A DNA stretch of 64,000 nt from Microlunatus elymi (GTDB lineage: Bacteria > Actinomycetota > Actinomycetes > Propionibacteriales > Propionibacteriaceae). Each line of letters begins with the position of its first letter. Positions within the stretch are counted from its first letter, which is position 1. Made by a program: the position numbers and the translations under genes. Below, in pieces: positions 41,976-49,770 of this stretch. The stretch is taken from contig NZ_CP041692.1 of NCBI RefSeq assembly GCF_007362775.1, positions 930,001 to 994,000 of the forward strand, in the 5' to 3' direction. The notes beneath the pieces were generated by a model. The model had not been told where the DNA came from. It made no database searches and saw nothing but the letters and a program-made list of their open reading frames with translations.

Positions 41976-43160
41976 TCAGGCCAGCGCCGCCAGTCGATTG
42001 CTTGCCTCGGCCAGCAGTTCTGGACGTTTGCAGAAGGCGAAGCGTACGTAGGTCATCGCCGGGCCGGGATCGAGGTAGAAGACCCGGCTCGGTACGGCGA
42101 CCACGCCGGCCTTCTTCGGCAGGTCGCGGCAGAAGTCGACGCCGTCGGCGTAGCCGAGCTCGGCCACGTCCACGGTGAGGAAATAGCTGCCCTGGCAGCG
42201 AAACGGCGTCAATCCGGCCGCGGTCAGTCCCTCGCGAAGTTGATCACGACCGCTACGCAGCCGTTCGGTCACCTCGGCGATCCGCTCCGGCGGCAGCCGC
42301 AGCGCCTCGGCCACCGCGTACTGGAACGGGCCGCCACTGACGTAGGTGAGGAACTGCTTGGTCGTGGTCACCGCGGTGATCAACTCCGGCGTCGAACAGA
42401 CCCAGCCGATCTTCCAACCGGTGACCGAGAGTGTCTTGCCTGCTGAGGAAATCTGGACCGTACGCTCCCGCATCCCGTCGAAGGTGGCGAGCGGCCGATG
42501 CACGCCTTCGAAGGCGAGATGCTCGTACACCTCGTCGGTGATCACGATCAGGTCCCGCTCGATCGCCAGCTCCGCGATCCCGGACAGCTCGGTCTCGGTG
42601 AGCACGCGGCCGGTGGGATTGTGCGGACTGTTGATCAACAAGATCCTGGTCCTGTCGGTCACCGCGGCCCGCAGCCGATCAAGATCAAGATCGAAATCCG
42701 GCCCGTCCAGCCGGACCGGTTTGAGCACGGCGTGGGCCATTGCGATGGACGCCGCGTACGAGTCGTAGGTCGGCTCGAACGCGATCACCTCGTCGCCCGG
42801 TTCGCACAACGCCAGGATGGCAGCGGTGATCGCCTCGGTGGCGCCGGCGGTCACCAGCACCTCGCGATCCGGGTCGTAGTCCAGGTCGTAGTAGGCCCGC
42901 TGATGATCTGCGATGGCCTGCCGCAAGTCCGGGACACCGCGGCCCGGCGGGTACTGGTTGTGTCCCTCCCGGATGGCCCGGACGGCGGCGTCAAGGACCT
43001 CGACCGGACCGTCGGTGTCGGGGAATCCCTGTCCCAGATTGATCGATCCGGTCTCCACCGCGAGCGCCGACATCTCGGCGAAGATGGTGGTGCCGAACGC
43101 GCGCATGCGTTCCACCAACGGATGATCGAGACTTCGGGCTGCCGGCGACTGTGCGTGCAT
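41976..43160 (-). CDS. PLP-dependent aminotransferase (DapC-like)
   Basis: A 394-residue class I/II aminotransferase. INLGQGFPDTDGP, the ASP-type loop VTAGATEAITAAILAL, NSPHNPTGRVLT and the Lys in SAGKTLSVTGWKIGW are present, together with the phosphate-binding Arg in YVRFAFCKR. It is close to the DapC / YbdL branch, which makes N-succinyl-diaminopimelate or acts on methionine; in actinobacteria DapC is expected for lysine and cell-wall synthesis. It lies just before the hypothetical gene on the same strand. Confidence 0.9.
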   Translation of the reverse strand: MHAQSPAARSLDHPLVERMRAFGTTIFAEMSALAVETGSINLGQGFPDTDGPVEVLDAAVRAIREGHNQYPPGRGVPDLRQAIADHQRAYYDLDYDPDREVLVTAGATEAITAAILALCEPGDEVIAFEPTYDSYAASIAMAHAVLKPVRLDGPDFDLDLDRLRAAVTDRTRILLINSPHNPTGRVLTETELSGIAELAIERDLIVITDEVYEHLAFEGVHRPLATFDGMRERTVQISSAGKTLSVTGWKIGWVCSTPELITAVTTTKQFLTYVSGGPFQYAVAEALRLPPERIAEVTERLRSGRDQLREGLTAAGLTPFRCQGSYFLTVDVAELGYADGVDFCRDLPKKAGVVAVPSRVFYLDPGPAMTYVRFAFCKRPELLAEASNRLAALA

Positions 43161-43224
43161 GAGAACTGCTTACCAGATGCGACTCGACGTCCGTCGGGAC
43201 GTATCAGGTCGCAGAATTCTCGAG

Positions 43225-44304
43225 TCAGCCCGCGGCGTTGCGCTTCCGGTTGGCCGTCGCCAAATCCGTGAGCAGGTCCTCGGTTGTCTCCCAGGAGAAA
43301 CACGCATCGGTGACGCTCTGACCGTAGGTGAGCGGCCGCCGGGCGGTGACGTCGAGAGCCTGTGAGCCCTCGACCAGGAAGCTCTCCAACATCACGCCGG
43401 CGATCACCGGTGAACCGTCGGCGATCTGACCGGCCAGGTCCCGAGCGACCTCGGCCTGGCGAAGATGATCTTTGCCGGAGTTGGCGTGGCTGGCATCGAC
43501 CACCAATCGAGGGGTGATGCCGGCATCGGCGGCCAGCGCCGACGCCGCAGCCACCGGGCCGGGACCGTAGTTGGGGCCCGACCGGCCGCCGCGCAGCACG
43601 ACGTGGGCGTCCGGATTGCCGGTGGTGCGCACCAGCGCGGCCCGGCCCGAGCCGTCGATGCCGAGGAAGGACTGCGGTGCGGCCGCGGCCAGGCAGCCGT
43701 CGACCGCCAGTTGGACGTCTCCGTCGGTGCCGTTCTTGAAACCGACCGGCATCGACAACCCGGAGGCGAGCTGCCGGTGGATCTGGCTTTCGGTCGTACG
43801 CGCGCCGATCGCCGCCCAGCTGATCAGGTCGGCGACGTACTGCGGAGTGATCGGCTCCAGCAACTCGGTCGCGGTCGGCAGGCCGAGCTCACCGACGTCG
43901 AGCAGGAACTGTCGCGCCATCCTCAAGCCCGCGGCGATGTCGTGGCTGCCGTCCAGGTGCGGATCGTTGATCAAGCCCTTCCAGCCGACCGTCGTACGAG
44001 GTTTCTCGAAGTAGCTGCGCATCACCACGACAAGATCATCATTCAGCCGATCGGCCAACCCCCGCAGGCGATGCGCGTAGTCGAGGGCTGCCGCCGGGTC
44101 GTGTACCGAGCACGGTCCGACGATGATCAACAGCCGATGATCAACTCCGGACAGCACGTCGGCGATCTCGGCCCGGCCGCGCTCGACGACGGTCGCCGCC
44201 GCGACGGATGCCGGCAGCTCGTCCAGCAACTGCGATGGCGGTGACAGCGGTTCGAACTGGCGGACGTGTCGATCGGTTGCCGGCTCGGCGATGGTGGCCG
44301 TCAT
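43225..44304 (-). CDS. aroG: 3-Deoxy-7-phosphoheptulonate synthase (type I DAHP synthase)
   Basis: A 359-residue enzyme that condenses phosphoenolpyruvate and erythrose 4-phosphate, the first step of aromatic amino acid synthesis. Type I motifs: LLIIVGPCSVHDPAAALDYAHRL, VMRSYFEKPRTTVGWKGLINDPHLDGS, GLPTATELLEPITPQYVADLISWAAIGARTTESQIHRQLASGLSMPVGFKNGTDG, LVVDASHANSGKDH. Metal ligands Cys, His, Glu and Asp are all in place. ATG 44304 with GGAGAGGA upstream. It is preceded by an aromatic-rich leader peptide and hairpins (44350-44465). Symbol by family only. Confidence 0.95.
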   Translation of the reverse strand: MTATIAEPATDRHVRQFEPLSPPSQLLDELPASVAAATVVERGRAEIADVLSGVDHRLLIIVGPCSVHDPAAALDYAHRLRGLADRLNDDLVVVMRSYFEKPRTTVGWKGLINDPHLDGSHDIAAGLRMARQFLLDVGELGLPTATELLEPITPQYVADLISWAAIGARTTESQIHRQLASGLSMPVGFKNGTDGDVQLAVDGCLAAAAPQSFLGIDGSGRAALVRTTGNPDAHVVLRGGRSGPNYGPGPVAAASALAADAGITPRLVVDASHANSGKDHLRQAEVARDLAGQIADGSPVIAGVMLESFLVEGSQALDVTARRPLTYGQSVTDACFSWETTEDLLTDLATANRKRNAAG

Positions 44305-44349
44305 GGTGGTCCTCTCCGGCGGACCGTCTTCCGAGCCCGCCTGACATGG

Positions 44350-44374
44350 CAAAGGACCAGGAGAATCCTGGTCC
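44350..44374 (-). terminator. Terminator-like hairpin in the DAHP synthase leader
   Basis: On the minus strand GGACCAGGA-TTC-TCCTGGTCC (9-base arms, 3-base loop) is followed at once by TTTG. It lies about 50 bases before the synthase start and 32 bases after the leader-peptide stop. The strong short-loop stem plus T-run marks it as the possible attenuator. Confidence 0.6.
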
Positions 44375-44375
44375 C

Positions 44376-44436
44376 GTTGGCTCTGGAAGGGTGTGAGGTC
44401 GTGTGCTACCGCGACGCCGGCCCCTCCAGAGCCAAC
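44376..44436 (-). promoter_or_regulatory. Leader stem that overlaps the leader-peptide codons
   Basis: On the minus strand GTTGGCTCTGGA (44436-44425), inside the leader gene just after its aromatic codons, pairs perfectly with TCCAGAGCCAAC (44387-44376), with AGG/CCC-type pairs continuing inside. A ribosome stalled on the aromatic codons or moving on to the stop would cover or free this arm. It ends directly next to the terminator-like hairpin. Confidence 0.55.
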
Positions 44437-44465
44437 GCGAAGTAGAAATACCAACGACGAGTCAC
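44406..44465 (-). CDS. Aromatic-rich leader peptide (attenuator) of DAHP synthase
   Basis: A 19-residue open frame, VTRRWYFYFALALEGPASR, starting with GTG at 44465 and ending with TAG. Five aromatic codons in a row (Trp, Tyr, Phe, Tyr, Phe) are the mark of a leader that senses charged aromatic tRNAs. Hairpins follow between it and the synthase gene 102 bases downstream. No good ribosome site is visible before the GTG. It is too short for normal gene finders. Confidence 0.75.
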   Translation of the reverse strand: MTRRWYFYFALALEGPASR

Positions 44466-44522
44466 GCGCCGAAGCTTAGCCCAATCCCCGCCGCCCGCAA
44501 CCGATCTACGCCGCACGTCCCA

Positions 44523-44621
44523 TTCCCGCGCACCTACGAAACCGCTGATCCAGTTCCCGCGCACCGTCGGTGCTCGCGCGCAGGTAAGTACTTGCGCGGG
44601 AGTAACAACGGTGCGCGGGAA
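44523..44621. repeat. Nested hairpin with repeated TTCCCGCGCACC word
   Basis: TTCCCGCGCACC occurs twice directly (44523-44534 and 44554-44565) and once inverted (44610-44621); the pair 44554-44567 / 44608-44621 makes 14 perfect bases. A second hairpin lies inside (CTCGCGCGCA with TTGCGCGGGAG, one mismatch). The loop contains GCAGGTAAGT, also found inside the element at 16804-16875. It lies between the synthase leader and the hexosaminidase stop. Confidence 0.72.
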
Positions 44622-44667
44622 GGCAACGATGGGCCGGAGGGTACGCCCGGCCGTGCTGGTCGCAGGG

Positions 44668-46230
44668 TCAGTTTGGGCGCTCCCAGAGGCCGGTGCCACC
44701 GCGCTGCCAGGGGTGCGGCCCGGATTCGGGGCGGTAGTTGACACCGAGCAGGTCCAGCCGCTTGAGGTGTCCCTGCAGCCGGGTCGAGAAGTCGGTCCAG
44801 TCACGGTTCTCCGGCTCGGACCAGGCGGCCTCGCTGTGGGCGCAAGCCCGCGGGAAGGCCATGTACTGGACTCGGCGCATGGTCGGCATGTACTCGGTCC
44901 ACAGCTGGCACTGGGTGCCCAGAACTTGATCATGGAGCTCGGCCGGGATGCCGTCGGTCGGGTCCAGGCTGTAGGCCCGCTCGGTGGTGATCAAGTTGCC
45001 GATGCTGTACGGCTCGTCCCGGCCGCTGTCGGGGTAGTAGTCGAAGTAGGTCTTGCTGACCGGCGACATCACCACCGGCAGTCCGCCCTTGGCCGCGGCA
45101 ACGCCGTACTTCTCGTCCCGCCAGGCCATCGTGACCGCGCCGTCGAGGATGCCCTCGTCGTTGATCTCGTCCCAGCCGACCAGTTGCCGGCCGCGTTCGG
45201 CCAGCCAGTCCCGGAGCTGCTCGGTGAACCAGCGTTGCAGATGATCAACATCGGGCAGTCCGCGGTCGGCGGCGAGCTGCCGGGCCGCCTCACTCTGCTG
45301 CCATTCGACGCGAGGGCACTCGTCGCCGCCGACGTGGATGTACTTGCTGGGAAAGATGTCGAGCACTTCTTCCCAGATGTCGAAGGCGAACTGCAGTGCC
45401 GCATCCGACATGTTCAGCACCTCGGGGAAGACGCCCCAGGTGGTGGCCGGTTCGTAGTCGGAGTCCGGGTTGTTGCCGAACTGCGGGAACGCCGCGAGCA
45501 CCGACAGTACGTGCCCGGGGAATTCGATCTCCGGCACCACGGTGATGCCGCGCTGTCCGGCGTAGCGGACCAGCGCGCGAAGTTGATCTTGAGTGTAGAA
45601 GCCGCCGTGCGGGGTGCCGTCGCCCTTCTCCCACAGGGGATTCTGGCTCTCCCTGCGCCAGCAGGAGGTCTCGGTCAGCTGCGGATACTTCTTCGACTCG
45701 AACCGCCAGCCCTGGTCCTCGGTCAGGTGCAGGTGGAACGTGTTGTACTTGTGCATCGCCAGCAGGTCGACGAAGTTGATCAAGTCCTGGTACGGGGTGA
45801 AGTGCCGGCCGGTGTCCAGCATCACGCCCCGCCAGGCGAACCGGGGTGCGTCGGTGATCTCCACCGCGCCGATGATCAACTGGGTACCGGTCGGTGCGGG
45901 TGCGTAGGCGTCGACCGGCAGCAGTTGCCGCAACGTCTGGGTGGCCCAGTTGACGCCGCGCTCGTCGGCAGCGGTGATCTGGATGCCGTCCGCGGTCACC
46001 GACAGCTTGTACGCCTCTGCGGACAGCGTCTCGTCCTTGATCAACTTCAATGCACCGTCATCGGCAACCGGCAGCTCCAGCCCCGTACCGGAGCCGATCA
46101 GCCGTCGTACGATCGGCGCCCATTCGGCCGGACCGCTGATCGCCAGGTCGTCGGTCAGGATGAAGGTCCCGTCAGCGGTGGCGACGGATGACGGTTGGGG
46201 GAGCAGGGCGAGTTGCTGTGCTTCGGACAT
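44668..46230 (-). CDS. Beta-N-acetylhexosaminidase (GH20)
   Basis: A 520-residue enzyme that removes terminal N-acetylhexosamine from chitooligosaccharides or other glycans. The N-terminal GH20b domain (ALLPQPSSVATADGTFILTDDLAI) is followed by the barrel: FAWRGVMLDTGRHF, HKYNTFHLHLTEDQGWRFESKKYP, IEFPGHVLSVLAAFPQ, and the catalytic pair Asp-Glu in YIHVGGDECPR near residue 300. No signal peptide is seen, so it acts on imported sugars. Single gene. Confidence 0.93.
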   Translation of the reverse strand: MSEAQQLALLPQPSSVATADGTFILTDDLAISGPAEWAPIVRRLIGSGTGLELPVADDGALKLIKDETLSAEAYKLSVTADGIQITAADERGVNWATQTLRQLLPVDAYAPAPTGTQLIIGAVEITDAPRFAWRGVMLDTGRHFTPYQDLINFVDLLAMHKYNTFHLHLTEDQGWRFESKKYPQLTETSCWRRESQNPLWEKGDGTPHGGFYTQDQLRALVRYAGQRGITVVPEIEFPGHVLSVLAAFPQFGNNPDSDYEPATTWGVFPEVLNMSDAALQFAFDIWEEVLDIFPSKYIHVGGDECPRVEWQQSEAARQLAADRGLPDVDHLQRWFTEQLRDWLAERGRQLVGWDEINDEGILDGAVTMAWRDEKYGVAAAKGGLPVVMSPVSKTYFDYYPDSGRDEPYSIGNLITTERAYSLDPTDGIPAELHDQVLGTQCQLWTEYMPTMRRVQYMAFPRACAHSEAAWSEPENRDWTDFSTRLQGHLKRLDLLGVNYRPESGPHPWQRGGTGLWERPN

Positions 46231-46344
46231 GGGACAGACCTCTTCGACTGGGCGGTGGAGCGGGCCCAGCCTAATGGGATCGACTGGCGGTCTGTGCGCG
46301 ACTCCGTCAGATTTCGAGCAAAACTGCGCAACGCCTCAGCCGAG

Positions 46345-46550
46345 CTACTGCGCGGCGAGCGCCTCGATCCCCACCATCATCGCCGGATCGGACAGCGCGG
46401 CGACCTCGGCCATCAGACTGGCCGGCCGACAGTCGGCGTCGGCCAGGATCTCGGTGATCACGTCGTAGTTCGCGGTCACGGCGGCGATGTCGGTGGTCAC
46501 GATCCGCAGCTGCATCACGTCGCCGAGGCTGAATCCGGCCTGCGACGGCC
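46345..46550 (-). pseudogene. Remnant of a RidA-family protein
   Basis: About 65 residues, FSLGDVMQLRIVTTDIAAVTANYDVITEILADADCRPASLMAEVAALSDPAMMVGIEALAAQ, match the C-terminal half of RidA/YjgF enamine deaminases (including the Arg-Pro-Ala-x-x-x and VEIEAIA-like end, here VGIEALA). The first half is missing; upstream the frame runs into the VapC remnant. It is a deletion product, not a working gene. Confidence 0.65.
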
Positions 46551-46556
46551 GGTCCC

Positions 46557-46866
46557 TCAGAGCATCTGAATGTCGGCGCCGTGGCCTCTGGATCGTCTCC
46601 GGCGCTCGTCCCGGGTGATCAACGGGCAGCCGAGCGATTCGGCCAGCGCGACGTATGCCGCGTCGTCGGCGCTGAGATTGTGTCGGAGTGTGAAGGCGCG
46701 CAACCGGAGTCCCGAATTTGGCCGTCCAGCGTTCGATCGCCAGATCATCGAAGTCGGTCAGCGCGTCCTCGGCACGGGCTGCGCTCAGTGCGCCGCCGAG
46801 GGCCAGCCCACGAACGGCAGATACGACCTCGTAATCGATCAGCATCGGCGCGTGCAGTTCCTCCAT
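46557..46866 (-). pseudogene. VapC-type PIN toxin with a frameshift
   Basis: The first 47 or so residues (EELHAPMLIDYEVVSAVRGLALGG, ARAEDALTDFDDLAIERW) are a PIN-domain start with the conserved Asp in LIDYEVV. The continuation, LRAFTLRHNLSADDAAYVALAESLGCPLITRDERRRRS, with the second acidic cluster and TRD, lies in another frame, so a shift occurs near 46710. No VapB antitoxin gene is seen. It lies 20 bases after the encapsulin stop. Confidence 0.72.
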
Positions 46867-46885
46867 GCTGAGCCGGCGATTGAGA

Positions 46886-47683
46886 TCATTGCAGCGTTAC
46901 TGCCGCCTCCGGGGTGAAGTTCAGGAAGGTGATCGACTCCTGTAAGTACAGCTCGATGGTGTCGTGATCATGGGCGTGGTAGCCGATCGAGGTGTCCTGG
47001 CCCAGCCGCAGCGAGAAGTCGCCGCCGCGGGTACTGAGCAGCACCGCACCGGTGATCGCCGGCGCCCAGATGATCTTGCCCTCGCTGCCCAGCACGCGTT
47101 GCACCTGATCGATGATCGGTACGCCGTGGTCGGACGATTCCGAGACCAGGGTGTAGAGGTCGGCCGAGAGCAGCAACGCCCACGGGCCGTCGACGCCGGC
47201 CAGCCGCAGCTTGCTCACCGCCCGGGCGACGGTGTCGTTGATCACCATCACGTCGTCGCTCAACTGGACCGATGCCGTGTCCGGGGTACGCAGTCCGCTG
47301 ATGCCGGCCGACGCCAGTCCGTCGGTGATCAGTCGATCCTCGGCGAAGGCCAGCTTCCGGGCAGCCTCCTTGGCCGGCTCCCAGTCGGCGTCCTGCGCAC
47401 CACGGGCGACGTCGTCGACCTCCTCCCGGTCGACGGTGAACGGCACCTTCAATTCGATCATCGGCACCGACAATCGGCGGGCCGCGACGACCCCGGCGGA
47501 CGGTTCCGGCAACGACTCGCGACGGCCGGTGCCGATCGCCGCCAGCTCCAGGCCGTCCGGGCCGTCGACGTCCACCACCCGGCGACCGGCCAGATGCCGT
47601 GAGAGCGTACGCCGGGTCTCGGTCTCCAGGTCCTCCCAGGCAGCCGAGGAGATGGGAGCGAGTTCGCGATGCAGATTGTTCAT
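46886..47683 (-). CDS. enc: Encapsulin shell protein (family 1)
   Basis: A 265-residue shell protein (linocin/CFP29 family, HK97 fold) that builds a nanocompartment of 24 nm type. It begins NNLHRELAPISSAAWEDLETETRRTLSRHLAGRRVVDVDGPDG and continues with VPMIELKVPFTVDREEVDDVARGAQDADWEPAKEAARKLAFAEDRLI and the C-terminal IGYHAHDHDTIELYLQESITFLNFTPEAAVTL. Its start overlaps the stop of the DyP peroxidase by 4 bases, so cargo and shell are co-translated. Confidence 0.96.
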   Translation of the reverse strand: MNNLHRELAPISSAAWEDLETETRRTLSRHLAGRRVVDVDGPDGLELAAIGTGRRESLPEPSAGVVAARRLSVPMIELKVPFTVDREEVDDVARGAQDADWEPAKEAARKLAFAEDRLITDGLASAGISGLRTPDTASVQLSDDVMVINDTVARAVSKLRLAGVDGPWALLLSADLYTLVSESSDHGVPIIDQVQRVLGSEGKIIWAPAITGAVLLSTRGGDFSLRLGQDTSIGYHAHDHDTIELYLQESITFLNFTPEAAVTLQ

Positions 47684-48759
47684 CAGACGCCTTTCAGAGA
47701 TCCGATCCGCAGTGATGTGTCGTCGTCGTCAAGTGGTGCCGGGCCGGGCTCACCGACCAAGATCTTTTCCGCAGAGTCCAGGCCCGCTTGAGCTTCCTCG
47801 CGCTCACGGGAGTTGATCACGGCCGGCGGATCGGGGAGATCATCGAGGAAGTCCCGGGACGGGACGAAGAACAGGGCGCCGGTGAACGCGGTCGAGAAAT
47901 CGAGAATCCGGTCTGTGGTGCCGGGCGGATCGCCGATGAACATGTTGATCAACATCCGCTCGATCACCGCCGGCGATGCGCTGTAGCCGATGAAGTAGGT
48001 GCCGAACTCACCCTCGGCGATCGACCCGAACGGCATGTTGTCCCGGACGATGTCAAGATCATTGCCGTCCTCGTCGGTGATGGATGTCAACGCCACATGA
48101 GAAGTCGGCGGCTTGACGTCGTCGGCCATCTCGATGTCGGACAGCTTGCTGCGGCCGATCACACGTTCCTGCTCCTCGACCGAGATCGCATCCCAGGCGG
48201 CCAGATCGTGCAGATACTTCTGCACGATCACGAAGCTGCCGCCGGCGAAGTCGGAGTCCTGATCGGTGATCAAGGTCGCCGTCTCGGCGTCGGTGCCGTC
48301 CGGATTCTCTGTGCCGTCGACGAATCCGAGCAGGTCACGTTGCTCGAAGTAGCGGAAGCCGTGCACCTCGTCGGTGATCGTGATCGCCGACCCGAGCGCG
48401 CCGGTGAACTGGGCGGCGAATTCGAAACACAGATCCATGCTGGCCGCGCGGACATGCATCAGCAGGTCGCCGCCGGTGGCCGGCGCGCGATGTCGATCAC
48501 CCTCGATCGCGGCGAACGGGTGCAGCTCGGCCGGTCGGGGACCGGCGAAGAGCCGGTCGTAGGCGTCCGAGCCGATCCCGATCACCGGCGCGAGACGATC
48601 GCCGGGGCGGCGGAAGCCGACGGCTCGCGTCAGCCCACTGAAGTCGGCCAGCGCGTCCCGTACGGCGTCTTCCCCGCCGGGATTGATGTCGGCGGTGAGG
48701 AAGACGGCTGCGGAGGTCAGACCGGCCAGTACCGGCTGCGGGACGGGGGCTTCGGCCAC
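47683..48759 (-). CDS. dyp: DyP-type peroxidase, encapsulin cargo
   Basis: A 358-residue heme peroxidase. GFVDGTENPDGTD with the distal Asp, the FVPSRDFLDDL end and a His/Arg heme site typical of class B DyP are present. The last residues, DDDDTSLRIGSLKGV, are a classical encapsulin-targeting peptide (SLxIGSLKG), so the enzyme is packed in the shell made by the next gene. The start is taken as the GTG at 48759 (5 bases after GGAGAG); a GTG at 48765 is too close to it. Confidence 0.95.
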   Translation of the reverse strand: MAEAPVPQPVLAGLTSAAVFLTADINPGGEDAVRDALADFSGLTRAVGFRRPGDRLAPVIGIGSDAYDRLFAGPRPAELHPFAAIEGDRHRAPATGGDLLMHVRAASMDLCFEFAAQFTGALGSAITITDEVHGFRYFEQRDLLGFVDGTENPDGTDAETATLITDQDSDFAGGSFVIVQKYLHDLAAWDAISVEEQERVIGRSKLSDIEMADDVKPPTSHVALTSITDEDGNDLDIVRDNMPFGSIAEGEFGTYFIGYSASPAVIERMLINMFIGDPPGTTDRILDFSTAFTGALFFVPSRDFLDDLPDPPAVINSREREEAQAGLDSAEKILVGEPGPAPLDDDDTSLRIGSLKGV

Positions 48760-48878
48760 GGACACTCTCCTCACGTCGGGTTGCTGCACATCCACCGATG
48801 CTCTGGAGCCAGACATTACCGGCCGACGTGTGGCAACCCCTTGCCGCCGCGAGAGCGGGCTGACTACGGTCTTGGAAC

Positions 48879-49712
48879 ATGACTTCACCGTTGACGTCCC
48901 AGACCGTCCTTTCGGCCGAACAGCTCGCCCAGTTCGATGAACAGGGCTACGTGATCATCAAGGGGGCGTTGAGCCGAACCGAAGCGGAGGCGTACCGGCA
49001 GTCGATCTTGTCGATGATGCCCAGCAACCTCGAGCTCCCGCCGCACTGGGGATCGTACGAGGGCCGAATCAAGCCGATGGCCGGTCCGGACGACCAGACC
49101 TTCGACACCCCCGAACTGCTGCCGCTGATGACCAACGAGAAGCTCTATCGGGCTGCCGGCGAGTTGCTGCAGTCGTCGGCCCTGCGGGTGATGGACGGTT
49201 CGGTGGGCATCACCATCCGCAACGACTCCCATCGTGATCAGCCGCTGAGTCAGACCCTGCATCTGGACGCGTCGGTGCCGAGGACGGCCGACGATTTCAC
49301 CTTCACGGTGCAGGAGTTGCAGGTCGGCGGCTGTTACTACCTGACCGACGTCGAGCCGAACGGCGGCGGCATCCACGTCGTGCCGGGAGGTCACAAGATC
49401 GTCGAGGAAGAGTGCCGGGCCGCCGGCAGCGGAGGGCGGCACCTGCACCAGGACTGGAAGCAGATCGAGCACCTGGAGAGCGTCGAGATCACCGGCGAGG
49501 CAGGTGACTTCGCGTTGCTGCACCACCTGATGCCGCATGGCGCTTCGCACAACCGCAACCCCACCGCTCGGGTCGCCTACTTCGTCCGCTGGGTACGGGA
49601 GGACCAGACCTGGGGCGCGGGCGCCAAGCCCGAGCCGGGCCGCTACGACGAGGCTCAACTCGCCGCGATGGGTGACCTCGGCCGCAAGCTGTTCGGCGTC
49701 GAGGACTGGTAA
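48879..49712 (+). CDS. Phytanoyl-CoA dioxygenase family protein
   Basis: A 277-residue Fe(II)/2-oxoglutarate oxygenase. The facial triad is probably His and Asp of TLHLDASVP and His of HHLMPHGASHNRNPTARVAYFVRW, with the Arg that binds 2-oxoglutarate in NPTARVAYF. FDEQGYVIIKGALSRTEAEAYR is the typical N-terminus. The substrate is unknown. Divergent from the DyP gene, converging on xthA. Confidence 0.88.
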   Translation: MTSPLTSQTVLSAEQLAQFDEQGYVIIKGALSRTEAEAYRQSILSMMPSNLELPPHWGSYEGRIKPMAGPDDQTFDTPELLPLMTNEKLYRAAGELLQSSALRVMDGSVGITIRNDSHRDQPLSQTLHLDASVPRTADDFTFTVQELQVGGCYYLTDVEPNGGGIHVVPGGHKIVEEECRAAGSGGRHLHQDWKQIEHLESVEITGEAGDFALLHHLMPHGASHNRNPTARVAYFVRWVREDQTWGAGAKPEPGRYDEAQLAAMGDLGRKLFGVEDW

Positions 49713-49717
49713 CTCAC

Positions 49718-49770
49718 CGACTTGTCAGCGTCAGGACGCGTCATAGCGCCTCGTGACGCTGACAGGTCAG
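49718..49770. repeat. Imperfect palindrome, copy B of the shared 52-nt element
   Basis: Left arm CGACTTGTCAGCGTCA at 49718-49733, right arm TGACGCTGACAGGTCAG at 49754-49770; the arms pair except for one G-T and one mismatch near the end. Aligned with copy A at 9514-9567 over 52 bases it keeps GACTTGTCAGC, ATAG-GCCT near the centre and GCTGACA-GTC. It too fills the gap between two converging genes. Confidence 0.75.

Noticed and set aside
44350-44465. A riboswitch or T-box before DAHP synthase
   Set aside because: The leader is only about 160 bases, lacks T-box or known riboswitch features, and the run of aromatic codons explains it better.
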